Below are positions 25,247-32,258 of a DNA stretch of 64,000 nt, one piece after another. The stretch covers positions 1,178,001 to 1,242,000 of the forward strand of contig JAVJPW010000006.1 in assembly GCA_040217575.1 (NCBI GenBank). The letters are read 5' to 3'. Each line of letters starts with the position of its first letter. Position 1 is the stretch's first letter. The translations under genes and the position numbers were made by a program. The notes under the pieces are model-generated. The model worked only from the letters and a program-made list of their open reading frames with translations, searched no databases and was not told the origin of the DNA. The DNA comes from Pacificispira sp040217575. GTDB taxonomy: Bacteria; Pseudomonadota; Alphaproteobacteria; UBA8366; Aestuariispiraceae.

Positions 25247-26053
25247 ATGGTGGATCGTTTGAAGGACAAGACGGCGTTGGTGGTGGGTGCGGGGTCCGTC
25301 GGGCCCGGATGGGGCAACGGCAAGGCGACGTCAGTCCTGTTCGCACGCGAGGGTGCCAGGGTTTTTTGCGTCGATATGAACCTTGAGGCCGCGCAGGAAA
25401 CCGCCAGGATCATCCGTGAAGAGGGCGGGGAGGCGGAAGCCTTTGCCGCGGACGTTGCCAAACACGATGACATCAAAGCAATGGTGGCCGCCGCAAAGGC
25501 AGAGATGGGTCGCATCGACATTCTGGACTACAATGTCGGGCTGGCCCATGTCGGCGGTGTCGTCGAACTCCCGGAAGAAGAGTGGGATTGGATATTCGAC
25601 GTCAATCTGAAGGGCTGTTATCTGACCATGAAGCACGTAATTCCCCTTATGGAAGCGTCGGGTGGCGGGTCGATCGTCAACATCTCCTCCATCGCCGGGA
25701 TTCGCTATACGGGCGTGCCCTATTCGACCTATTACGCGACGAAGGCGGCAATGAACCACCTTACGCGGACCGTCGCTGTCCAGTATGCGCCGCAGAATAT
25801 TCGCGTGAATGCGGTTTTGCCCGGACTGATGAAAACGCCGATGGTGGAAAAATCAACCGGGCTTGCCGGTGCGTATGCCGATGGCGATGTAGAGGGAATG
25901 TGGCGTGCACGGGAAAAGCAGGTGCCTATGGGCCATATGGGGGATGCATGGGACGTGGCGAATGCGGCGCTGTTCCTGGCGTCGGACGAGTCAAAATACG
26001 TAACCGGTCTGGAACTGGTGGTCGATGGCGGAATTACGCTTAAATACAGCTGA
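25247..26053 (+). CDS. Short-chain dehydrogenase/reductase
   Basis: Classical SDR oxidoreductase of about 268 residues; substrate unknown. Seen: a modified cofactor motif GAGSVGPGWGNGKA near the N-terminus, longer than the usual TGxxxGxG, FCVDMNLEAA after strand 2, a Ser in NISSIAGIRY, the YATKAAM catalytic Tyr/Lys pair and a C-terminal LVVDGGITL. ATG 25247 is preceded by AAGGAG 13 bases upstream, and upstream in-frame codons read into the alr promoter region. Divergent from alr. Confidence 0.88.
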   Translation: MVDRLKDKTALVVGAGSVGPGWGNGKATSVLFAREGARVFCVDMNLEAAQETARIIREEGGEAEAFAADVAKHDDIKAMVAAAKAEMGRIDILDYNVGLAHVGGVVELPEEEWDWIFDVNLKGCYLTMKHVIPLMEASGGGSIVNISSIAGIRYTGVPYSTYYATKAAMNHLTRTVAVQYAPQNIRVNAVLPGLMKTPMVEKSTGLAGAYADGDVEGMWRAREKQVPMGHMGDAWDVANAALFLASDESKYVTGLELVVDGGITLKYS

Positions 26054-26089
26054 GCGGTCCGCGAAAGCACGATTGGGAACATTTGGCTG

Positions 26090-26929
26090 ATGCTGTTGAG
26101 GGTCTGTCTGAAACTGATCGCATTCACGGTGCTGGTCCTGCCCGCCCACGCGGATTCGCCGATCCCGTATCGGTATTCCATCCAGGAAGGTTTCATCCTG
26201 GCGGTCGACGATGCGTCCAGCCGGTCCGTCGAATGGGATGATGCCGTTGCCGTTTTGGCGCTGGAACGCCTGGCGGCAATCCTGGAAAGCGACCGGTATC
26301 GTGTCCCGGTTCAGTGGGGCCGCACACTTGCGTGGCATACCGGGCGGCGCATTGGCGAACGGATGAGCCGTGATGAACACCTGAGTATCTATCGCGACGC
26401 GGTGGCTCAGGATGCTTCGCGCGCGCAGCCGGGCCATGTCCTGTTCATCAATCTGCGGGAACGGGACAGCACCTATTCCATGCGGATCGACTGGTTGGAT
26501 TTGACACGGGGAGAACGGGAAACGCGCTATGCCGCGGACGGGCTGGAAGGCGACAATCCGGACGCACTGGATGCTTTCTTTCGCGATGTCGCCGACGACA
26601 TTCTGGACCGTCTGGGCCCGGCGCCACCGACGCCGCGCGGCGACGTGCCGCCTGCCTGGCTGATTGAACCTGTCGAATACCGCATCGACCTGACCGGTTT
26701 CAGCGATACCGTGGCGGCGGACATTATCGATGCCCTGACGCTGGACCTGGACCATTATATCGGGGCGCAAATCGACGATGACGGGGATGACCGCATCACC
26801 ATCCAGTACCAGACCCAGGCACCAAGCTGGTGGATCGCGGACCGTATCTATGAAGTCATGAACGAATATGATCTGGAGGGAGAGATCGAACCCCGGCGGT
26901 TCGGTTTACGTCTGCGTCTGGCGGAATAG
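26090..26929 (+). CDS. Secreted protein of unknown function
   Basis: 279 residues; not recognised. Seen: a clean Sec signal peptide (MLLRVCLKLIAFTVLVLPAHA, cut near 21/22), then a mature protein without membrane segments and no lipobox Cys. The mature part is rich in Asp, Arg and Trp, with an internal Pro-rich break (GPAPPTPRGDVPP, about 182-194) separating two domains. The final 80 residues alternate acidic and hydrophobic (ADIIDALTLDLDHYIG). It follows the SDR by 36 bases and may be cotranscribed. Periplasmic location is inferred from the signal peptide. Confidence 0.72.
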   Translation: MLLRVCLKLIAFTVLVLPAHADSPIPYRYSIQEGFILAVDDASSRSVEWDDAVAVLALERLAAILESDRYRVPVQWGRTLAWHTGRRIGERMSRDEHLSIYRDAVAQDASRAQPGHVLFINLRERDSTYSMRIDWLDLTRGERETRYAADGLEGDNPDALDAFFRDVADDILDRLGPAPPTPRGDVPPAWLIEPVEYRIDLTGFSDTVAADIIDALTLDLDHYIGAQIDDDGDDRITIQYQTQAPSWWIADRIYEVMNEYDLEGEIEPRRFGLRLRLAE

Positions 26930-26964
26930 GGTGTGATCGGGGCAAGGACCGGGGCACGGGGGTG

Positions 26965-27417
26965 TCAGCGCAATTTCATGCGATAGCGAACATGACCATC
27001 CTCGCCGCCGGTAATCTTGTCGTACAGTCCGCGCGCGCGGTCATTGCCGACATCTGTATTCCAGTAAAAGCGCTCCGCCCCGGCGGCAATGGCATGATCA
27101 CGCACCGCGAAAATCAAAGCGCGACCTACACCGCCACCGCGGATATCCTCTGCCACGAACAGGTCCTCCAGGTAACAGTCGCCCACATCCAGCCACGTGC
27201 TGGGATGCATCAGATAGGTGGCAAAGCCGACCATCCGCCCCGCGGAATCCCTTGCGATCAGACAATTGATCGTGTGGTCTGGATCCAGAATGCGCGACCA
27301 GGTCCGGGTCGTCTGCTCTTCGGGGACATCGGCCTGATAAAATGTGCAATAGGCACGCCACAGCGCGCGCCAATCCGATTCGTCGGATGCGGCGGCTGCA
27401 ACTATTTCAACCGTCAT
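26965..27417 (-). CDS. GNAT family N-acetyltransferase
   Basis: Acetyl-CoA dependent acetyltransferase of 150 residues, cytosolic, substrate unknown. Seen: the acetyl-CoA loop LFVAEDIRGGGVGRALI (about 88-104, R/Q-x-x-G-x-G/A pattern) and the C-terminal FYWNTDVGNDRARGLYDKITG typical of diamine/amino-acid acetyltransferases of the Ats-like group. Start ATG 27417 overlaps the end of the upstream class IV aminotransferase by 11 bases, so translation is probably coupled. Confidence 0.88.
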   Translation of the reverse strand: MTVEIVAAAASDESDWRALWRAYCTFYQADVPEEQTTRTWSRILDPDHTINCLIARDSAGRMVGFATYLMHPSTWLDVGDCYLEDLFVAEDIRGGGVGRALIFAVRDHAIAAGAERFYWNTDVGNDRARGLYDKITGGEDGHVRYRMKLR

Positions 27418-28312
27418 ACGAAACCTCCAACCCGTGTTCGGGCCGAGCCCGCCATTCCCAGTATTTTTCCAGAAGGGCCAGGGTCACCGGCCCGGGCGCG
27501 TCGTTGGAAAAGACCCGGTCGTCCACGCGCCGGACCGGTGCGAGCCCGCCGGCAGATGTGGTTGCAAACACCTCGTCCGCTTCCTTGAACTCGGCAATGG
27601 GAAGGGGCCGTGTTTCGGCCGCGATGCCCATTTCTTTGGCGACCTCCAGAATGGTACGGCGGGAAATTCCCTCCAACACACCGCGGTTCGGCGTGATCAG
27701 CCGGCCATCCTTGACCGCGAAGACGTTGAAGCCCGGTCCTTCGCAAATCATGCCGTCTATGTCGGCCAGAACCGCCGAATCGGCGCCGGCATCCTCTGCC
27801 TCGAAAAGACCATAGGTCATATCCCCCCAATGGTAGTTTTTGACCCGTGGATCGACGCTTTCGGGTGGTATGCGAACCGATTGCGGGATGATCAGGTGGA
27901 CGCCTTTTTCCATGGCCTCTTCCGGAAAAACCCAGACCCAGGGTCTGGCATAGGCAAAGAAGACGTTTCTGCAGGCGCCGGGAAGCCGGCTTGGCCGAAC
28001 GGGTAGCCCGCGGGTGCAGACAAAGGCGACATAGGCGCGGCGCAAACCGGACCGTTTCACGCATTCCGCCAGAATGTCGCGGATGTCATCACGCGTCTGC
28101 GGAATATCCATTCGCAGTTTTTCAAGGGATGCGAGGAACCGGTCCAGGTGATCTTCGATCCGGAAGAAGGCACCGTCCCAGACTGTGACGACGTCATAGG
28201 TCGCATCCGACCGGACCAGACCCCAGTCTGTTACACCGATCTTAGCGTCGGCCAGTGGCATGAACCGACCATCCATCCAGGCAATACCGTCGGACTTTGG
28301 GGGAGGGTGCAT
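27407..28312 (-). CDS. Class IV aminotransferase (D-amino acid / branched-chain type)
   Basis: PLP enzyme of fold type IV, about 301 residues. Seen: MDGRFMPLADAKIGVTDWGLVRSD near the N-terminus, the PLP lysine in RVKNYHWGDM, the Glu in CEGPGFNVFAVKDGRL and GISRRTILEVAKEMG. Substrate could be D-alanine, branched-chain amino acids or aminodeoxychorismate; the sequence does not decide. ATG 28312, with GGGAA upstream, is chosen. A longer frame from TTG 28402 would begin in the tail of a terminator and is less likely. Coupled to the GNAT gene. Confidence 0.88.
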   Translation of the reverse strand: MHPPPKSDGIAWMDGRFMPLADAKIGVTDWGLVRSDATYDVVTVWDGAFFRIEDHLDRFLASLEKLRMDIPQTRDDIRDILAECVKRSGLRRAYVAFVCTRGLPVRPSRLPGACRNVFFAYARPWVWVFPEEAMEKGVHLIIPQSVRIPPESVDPRVKNYHWGDMTYGLFEAEDAGADSAVLADIDGMICEGPGFNVFAVKDGRLITPNRGVLEGISRRTILEVAKEMGIAAETRPLPIAEFKEADEVFATTSAGGLAPVRRVDDRVFSNDAPGPVTLALLEKYWEWRARPEHGLEVSYDG

Positions 28313-28412
28313 TTGATTGGATTCCCGATGTTCGTGCGCGAATGCGGCATAGTCTATCGGACCGTCGGGCACTACAAAACCGGGCAATATGGAACCAGAC
28401 AATAAAAGAAAA

Positions 28413-28449
28413 CGCCGGCCGACCCGGGTGAGCGTTGGGTCGGCCGGCG
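28413..28449 (-). terminator. Strong terminator of the first PilZ gene
   Basis: A 13-bp perfect G/C-rich stem (28413-28425 with 28437-28449) and an 11-base loop are followed on the minus strand by TTTTCTTTTATTG. It lies 38 bases past the PilZ stop, so the PilZ transcript ends here and the aminotransferase needs its own promoter. Confidence 0.9.
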
Positions 28450-28487
28450 CCTCTCTCCTTACCCTAAGCGGAAGGAATTTCTGGCGC

Positions 28488-28862
28488 TTAGGCTCTCTTG
28501 GAAAGGTATCCTGTCATGATGCGTTCCCAGTTCGGTTCCCAACTGGTGTAGCGAACGGCGACGCCGTCTTCATCTATGCGGGTTATCCGTCCCTGAGCAG
28601 TGGTCGACTTCATGCGGTCGTTCCCCGGCAGGTTCAGGTCAAACACGACCCCCTGACCGGGGGCAGCCCACTCAGGCATCCCATCGGTAACCAGCAGTCC
28701 GTTCGCGGAGATGTTCTGTATGCGCATGACCGATCCATTCAGGTTTGCGCGTACTTCCGATGGCGGGAAGCGCGGCACCTCCCGGTTATCCTCCGGATCG
28801 TGCAATTCGGGCTCCTGCGGTTTTTCCGTTGCTTCCTTCGGCTTCTTGCCAAATCCGAACAT
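28488..28862 (-). CDS. PilZ domain protein 1
   Basis: 124-residue cyclic-di-GMP receptor-type protein made of a single PilZ domain. Seen: a charged N-terminal tail, the RxxxR motif R27-EVP-R31 and the N50-ISANG element (N/DxSxxG) that together bind c-di-GMP, then a beta-barrel with RITRIDEDGVAVRYTS. No output domain, so it would act by binding a partner. It is a paralogue of the next gene with the motifs at identical positions, and shares a 19-base upstream block with it. Its own terminator follows. Confidence 0.9.
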   Translation of the reverse strand: MFGFGKKPKEATEKPQEPELHDPEDNREVPRFPPSEVRANLNGSVMRIQNISANGLLVTDGMPEWAAPGQGVVFDLNLPGNDRMKSTTAQGRITRIDEDGVAVRYTSWEPNWERIMTGYLSKRA

Positions 28863-28897
28863 GATCCTTCCCGCTCCTCATCCGTCTGAATCGATAA

Positions 28898-28916
28898 CAA
28901 TTTATCTCATATTTTA
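28898..28916 (-). repeat. Conserved upstream block, copy 1
   Basis: CAATTTATCTCATATTTTA (plus-strand reading) lies about 36 bases upstream of the first PilZ ATG and is identical to 29459-29477 before the second. On the minus strand it includes TAAAATATGAG, a plausible -10 area. Confidence 0.8.
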
Positions 28917-29059
28917 GAGAAATTTAACAAGAAAACCATAACAAATTATTAAATATCACCGTTGTTTTATGAAATTTTCGTTTCAGAAGTTCGGGGTTCG
29001 GCGGTTCATGTGGGTGTTGCCACAGGCCCGACCGGCGAGGTCATTCGATAGGCCGGGGT

Positions 29060-29428
29060 TCAGCTTCGCGAAAGGTAGTTTGTCATCAGCCGTGTCCAGT
29101 TCGGGTGTGGACTGCGGTAGTGTACGGCCGCGCCACCCCCTTGAATACGGGTGACGCGTCCTTGCGTTAGAACCGGGGCAAATTCGCCCCGAACCGGCAC
29201 CATAAGCTCGAACACAATGCCTTGTCCGGATACAAACCAGGTCGGAATTCCCATCATGAAAACACCACAGACCGAAATGTTCTGGACCGGTAGTTCCTTG
29301 CCGCTGATGCGCAGTCGGATTTCATTCGGCCCGAACCGCGGCACCTTCCGTTTTTCCACATATTTGATTTTCTTTTTGTCGCGATAGTCGTCGGTCACCC
29401 ACCCCAGCGCTTTCCCGATCCCCAGCAT
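29060..29428 (-). CDS. PilZ domain protein 2
   Basis: 122-residue single-domain PilZ protein, paralogue of the one encoded next to it. Seen: R27-KVP-R31 and N50-ISVCG55 at exactly the same residue numbers as in the neighbour, and the same C-terminal ending (NWTRLMTNYLSR versus NWERIMTGYLSK). The N-terminal 25 residues differ (more basic), suggesting different partners. About 200 bases separate the two genes and each has its own upstream block, so they are a tandem duplication with separate promoters rather than a single operon. Confidence 0.9.
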   Translation of the reverse strand: MLGIGKALGWVTDDYRDKKKIKYVEKRKVPRFGPNEIRLRISGKELPVQNISVCGVFMMGIPTWFVSGQGIVFELMVPVRGEFAPVLTQGRVTRIQGGGAAVHYRSPHPNWTRLMTNYLSRS

Positions 29429-29458
29429 GCGCCCCGATACCCCTTTCTATTCCCCGAT

Positions 29459-29477
29459 CAATTTATCTCATATTTTA
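29459..29477 (-). repeat. Conserved upstream block, copy 2
   Basis: Identical to 28898-28916 over 19 bases and at a similar distance (about 31 bases) from the ATG of the second PilZ gene. A/T-rich flanks (AACAAGAAAACC versus TAAGAAAAACC) are also similar. Confidence 0.8.
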
Positions 29478-29614
29478 ACTAAATATATTAAGAAAAACCT
29501 AACGTGCGTTAACTTTTTGGCCGTCGAAAGGTGAAACTTTTATGACTGACAGGAAGAAGTCGCTCCCGAACTAGCCGGGAAGGAGTGCGGAAATGCGGGG
29601 TTTGGCAAAAGAAA

Positions 29615-29638
29615 CCCGCCGCGTCAGGTAACGGCGGG
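29615..29638 (-). terminator. Terminator of nrdB
   Basis: A 7-bp stem (CCCGCCG / CGGCGGG) with a 10-base loop followed on the minus strand by TTTCTTTTG, 40 bases past the nrdB stop. Confidence 0.8.
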
Positions 29639-29677
29639 CAGGTGGGACAACGTAAGGCAAGTACGCCAGGGATTTGG

Positions 29678-30637
29678 TTAATCGAATGCTTCCTCCCAGG
29701 TGCCCTGGGTCGACGCCTTCGAATATTCCGTTGCGCGATTTTCAAAGAAATTGGTGTGTTCCACGCCGTTCAGCATCTCGTCCATCCAGCGCAGGGGATT
29801 CTTGTCGATATGAAACATCGGCTGCAGGCCCAGCTGTCCAAGCCGGCGGTCCGCGATATATCGGATATATTGTTTCACTTCGGCTGCGGTCAGCCCGTCG
29901 ACTGGACCCATTTCAAAAGCAAGATCGATGAACGCGTCTTCATGGGCAACGATCGTATCGCACGCCTTGTAGAGTTCGCGCTGGAAATCTTCGGTCCAGA
30001 TTTCGGGGTTTTCGGAAATGAAGGTTTTAAACAACCGGATGATCGACGCTGTGTGCAGCGACTCGTCGCGCACGGACCAGCTTACGATCTGTCCCATTCC
30101 CTTCATTTTGTTCTGACGAGGGAAATTCATCAGCATCGCGAAACTTGCGAATAGCTGCAGCCCCTCGGTGAATGCACCGAACACGGCAAGCGTCTTGGCG
30201 ATGTCTTCCTTCGTCGACGTGCCCCAACCCTGCATGTAGTCGTATTTGTCCTTCATTTCCTTGTATTTCATGAAGGCCGTATATTCGACTTCGGGCATTC
30301 CAATCGTATCCAGCAAGTGGCTGTAGGCCGCGACGTGGACGGTTTCCATGTTGGAGAAGGCGGCCAGCATCATCTGCACTTCCGTCGGCTGGAAAACCTG
30401 GGAATAGTGCTTCATGTAGCAGTTGTTGACCTCGACATCGGCTTGCGTGAAGAATCGGAAGATTTGTGTCAGCAGGTTTCGTTCGGACTTGGTCAGCGTC
30501 TTGTGCCAGTCCTTCACATCATCCGCCAGGGGCACCTCTTCCGGCAGCCAATGGATACGCTGCTGCGTCAGCCACGCCTCATAGGCCCAAGGATAGTTGA
30601 ACGGTTTGTACACAGGGCTGGCGTCAAGCAGCGACAT
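29678..30637 (-). CDS. nrdB: Ribonucleoside-diphosphate reductase, beta subunit (class Ia)
   Basis: Radical-generating di-iron subunit that works with NrdA (encoded 20 kb away). Seen: 319 residues, a ferritin-like helical protein. The iron/tyrosyl signature METVHVAAY carries Glu, His and the radical Tyr spaced as in E. coli E115/H118/Y122. The second iron set lies in TEGLQLFASF and SVRDESLHTASI. There is no N-terminal ATP-cone, so neither subunit of this enzyme carries one. Upstream lie paired NrdR-type boxes and a row of DnaA-like 9-mers. Confidence 0.96.
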   Translation of the reverse strand: MSLLDASPVYKPFNYPWAYEAWLTQQRIHWLPEEVPLADDVKDWHKTLTKSERNLLTQIFRFFTQADVEVNNCYMKHYSQVFQPTEVQMMLAAFSNMETVHVAAYSHLLDTIGMPEVEYTAFMKYKEMKDKYDYMQGWGTSTKEDIAKTLAVFGAFTEGLQLFASFAMLMNFPRQNKMKGMGQIVSWSVRDESLHTASIIRLFKTFISENPEIWTEDFQRELYKACDTIVAHEDAFIDLAFEMGPVDGLTAAEVKQYIRYIADRRLGQLGLQPMFHIDKNPLRWMDEMLNGVEHTNFFENRATEYSKASTQGTWEEAFD

Positions 30638-30679
30638 GGAATTCCTATCTTCATTAAGCGGGTATCTGACTCTATAGAA

Positions 30680-30726
30680 TTAGCAGATATTGTGGATAGG
30701 GTAAAAGCGTTTTCTATATCTTGTGT
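30680..30726 (-). promoter_or_regulatory. Pair of NrdR-type boxes upstream of nrdB
   Basis: Boxes centred at 30687/30688 (right half TATTGTGG nearly perfect, left half weak) and 30718/30719 (12 of 16, including CTATAT and TTGTGT). Their centres are 31 bp apart, the same phasing as at nrdA. They lie 43-89 bases before the ATG. Confidence 0.78.
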
Positions 30727-30727
30727 G

Positions 30728-30771
30728 TTTTCCCCAGGTTATCAACAGGCTTATCCAGCAAGTTTTCCACC
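30728..30771 (+). promoter_or_regulatory. Row of four DnaA-like 9-mers
   Basis: TTTTCCCCA (30728), TTATCAACA (30739), TTATCCAGC (30751) and TTTTCCACC (30763) all lie in the same orientation at 11-12 base intervals. Each has one or two mismatches to TTATCCACA. DnaA control of nrd genes is known in other bacteria; binding here is inferred. Confidence 0.45.
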
Positions 30772-30861
30772 GTTTGGCGAACCGGCTTGCCATTCGGTGC
30801 GGTGTGGGGAAAGTTCGGCGGCACCGAAAACGACAGACATTGAACGGGAACCGTTGAAACC

Positions 30862-31467
30862 ATGGCAAAAACCTATTCCCTGGAAGGGGTGCGCCCCGTA
30901 ATCCACCCAACCGCATTTGTGCATCCGACCGCGGTGTTGATCGGGGACGCCATCGTCGGTCCGCGCTGCTATGTCGGGCCGGGCGCGGCGATGCGTGGCG
31001 ACTTTGGACGTGTTATGCTGGAAGAAGGCGCGAACCTTCAGGATAATTGCATCATGCATGCCTTTCCGGGAATGGATTGTGTAATCGAAGTCGACGGCCA
31101 TATCGGCCACGGTGCAATTCTGCATGGCTGTCGTGTCGGTCGGAACTCCCTGGTCGGTATGAATTCGGTTGTCATGGACGGCGCCGTCATCGGCGACAGC
31201 GCGATGGTCGCGGCCATGGCGTTCGTTAAGGCCGGGTTTGAATTGCCACCCCGCATGTTGGCCGCAGGGACGCCGGCGAAGATCCTGCGTGAGCTCTCGG
31301 ACAGCGAGATCGCCTGGAAAGAAGCGGGGACGCTTGATTATCAGCGGCTGACCGAACGATGTCATGAAAGCCTGGTCGAATGTGAACCGCTGACAGAGGA
31401 AGAGGAAGACAGACCGGCACTGGATGCAGGGTCCACGAAGCCGCTATACCAGGAAAAGAGCGGATAG
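30862..31467 (+). CDS. PaaY/CaiE-like hexapeptide-repeat protein (gamma-carbonic anhydrase fold)
   Basis: 201 residues of left-handed beta-helix made of hexapeptide repeats (for example VIHPTAFVHPTAVLIGDAIVG, GCRVGRNSLVGMNSVVMDGAVIG), ending in a helical tail. The DNCIMHAF segment and HIGHGAILHGC supply His residues at positions like the metal ligands of gamma-carbonic anhydrases. The closest recognisable group is PaaY/CaiE, a thioesterase/carbonic-anhydrase-like protein of phenylacetate or carnitine metabolism, but no paa or cai genes are nearby, so the substrate is open. The next gene begins 9 bases downstream. Confidence 0.85.
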   Translation: MAKTYSLEGVRPVIHPTAFVHPTAVLIGDAIVGPRCYVGPGAAMRGDFGRVMLEEGANLQDNCIMHAFPGMDCVIEVDGHIGHGAILHGCRVGRNSLVGMNSVVMDGAVIGDSAMVAAMAFVKAGFELPPRMLAAGTPAKILRELSDSEIAWKEAGTLDYQRLTERCHESLVECEPLTEEEEDRPALDAGSTKPLYQEKSG

Positions 31468-31476
31468 ATACCGGTG

Positions 31477-32232
31477 ATGCGCGACAGGCTGGAAACAGGC
31501 GCGCGGCTGTCAATCTACCTGCAGCCCGATCACGACACGCTGGAGACGGATGGGCCGGAATATAATGAGGCTTATGGCCTGCCCTTCGTTTTCGCGGAAG
31601 GGGACGCAATAGCGGGCCAGACACGGCCGGGTCACATGTTCCGCTATCCGGACGGTGGCTTCAGCATGGCGAGTTTCTGCTACATGACCGCGTTGCCGTG
31701 CTATTCAATCATTTATCCCAACAGCGCGGACACGAAGGAAGGGACGATCGGCACGAAACTGATGTCGCTTCGGCAATACCGCCATGCGGAGTTCCGGCTG
31801 AAAGAACCGGGCCGACTGATTTTCGAGTTTTCGCCCGAGGAGCACGAAGTTCCGACCGATGGTGGGTTACGCCAGAGCCTGATTGACGGGCATTCCCATT
31901 ATGCGGTGGTGGACTTTGGAGATAGTCGTTTCTGGAGTCTGCCGATCGACATTGTTTATGACTTCTATGATGAAAGCCGGGTCGAGTTCCGCACGGAATG
32001 TTTTTTGACATCTTCCCACGTTGTCGCACCGGGCGCGTTTCGGGACGGGGTGCGGGCGGGCCGCAATGCCGAAGCGGCACTGGAAAACCCGGCCTTCAGC
32101 ATGTCCCGGACCTTTCCGGTCATGACAACCTATCTGTGTCTTCACGGGGATGGCACATACTGCGACCAGTCGATGGAACAGAGAGCGGAAGTGAAGCCCT
32201 ATCGCCACCTCCGCGTTTTCGAATTGCCTTGA
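31477..32232 (+). CDS. Conserved protein of unknown function
   Basis: 251 residues; not recognised. Seen: no signal peptide and no membrane helix; a beta-rich sequence with many aromatic residues and acidic patches (EYNEAYGLPFVFAEGDAIAG, GGFSMASFCYMTALPCYSIIYP). Four cysteines are spread out without a metal-site pattern. ATG 31477 or the adjacent in-frame GTG 31474 may be used. It starts 9 bases after the hexapeptide gene, so the two are probably an operon; a hydratase-like or cupin-like enzyme would fit but cannot be shown. Confidence 0.68.
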   Translation: MRDRLETGARLSIYLQPDHDTLETDGPEYNEAYGLPFVFAEGDAIAGQTRPGHMFRYPDGGFSMASFCYMTALPCYSIIYPNSADTKEGTIGTKLMSLRQYRHAEFRLKEPGRLIFEFSPEEHEVPTDGGLRQSLIDGHSHYAVVDFGDSRFWSLPIDIVYDFYDESRVEFRTECFLTSSHVVAPGAFRDGVRAGRNAEAALENPAFSMSRTFPVMTTYLCLHGDGTYCDQSMEQRAEVKPYRHLRVFELP

Positions 32233-32258
32233 TTGCACTGCGCCGAAGACCGGCTGTA

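Noticed and set aside
30728..30771. DnaA-like 9-mers considered as part of a replication origin
   Set aside because: No A/T-rich unwinding region and no dnaA, dnaN, parAB or hemE nearby; regulation of nrdB is simpler.
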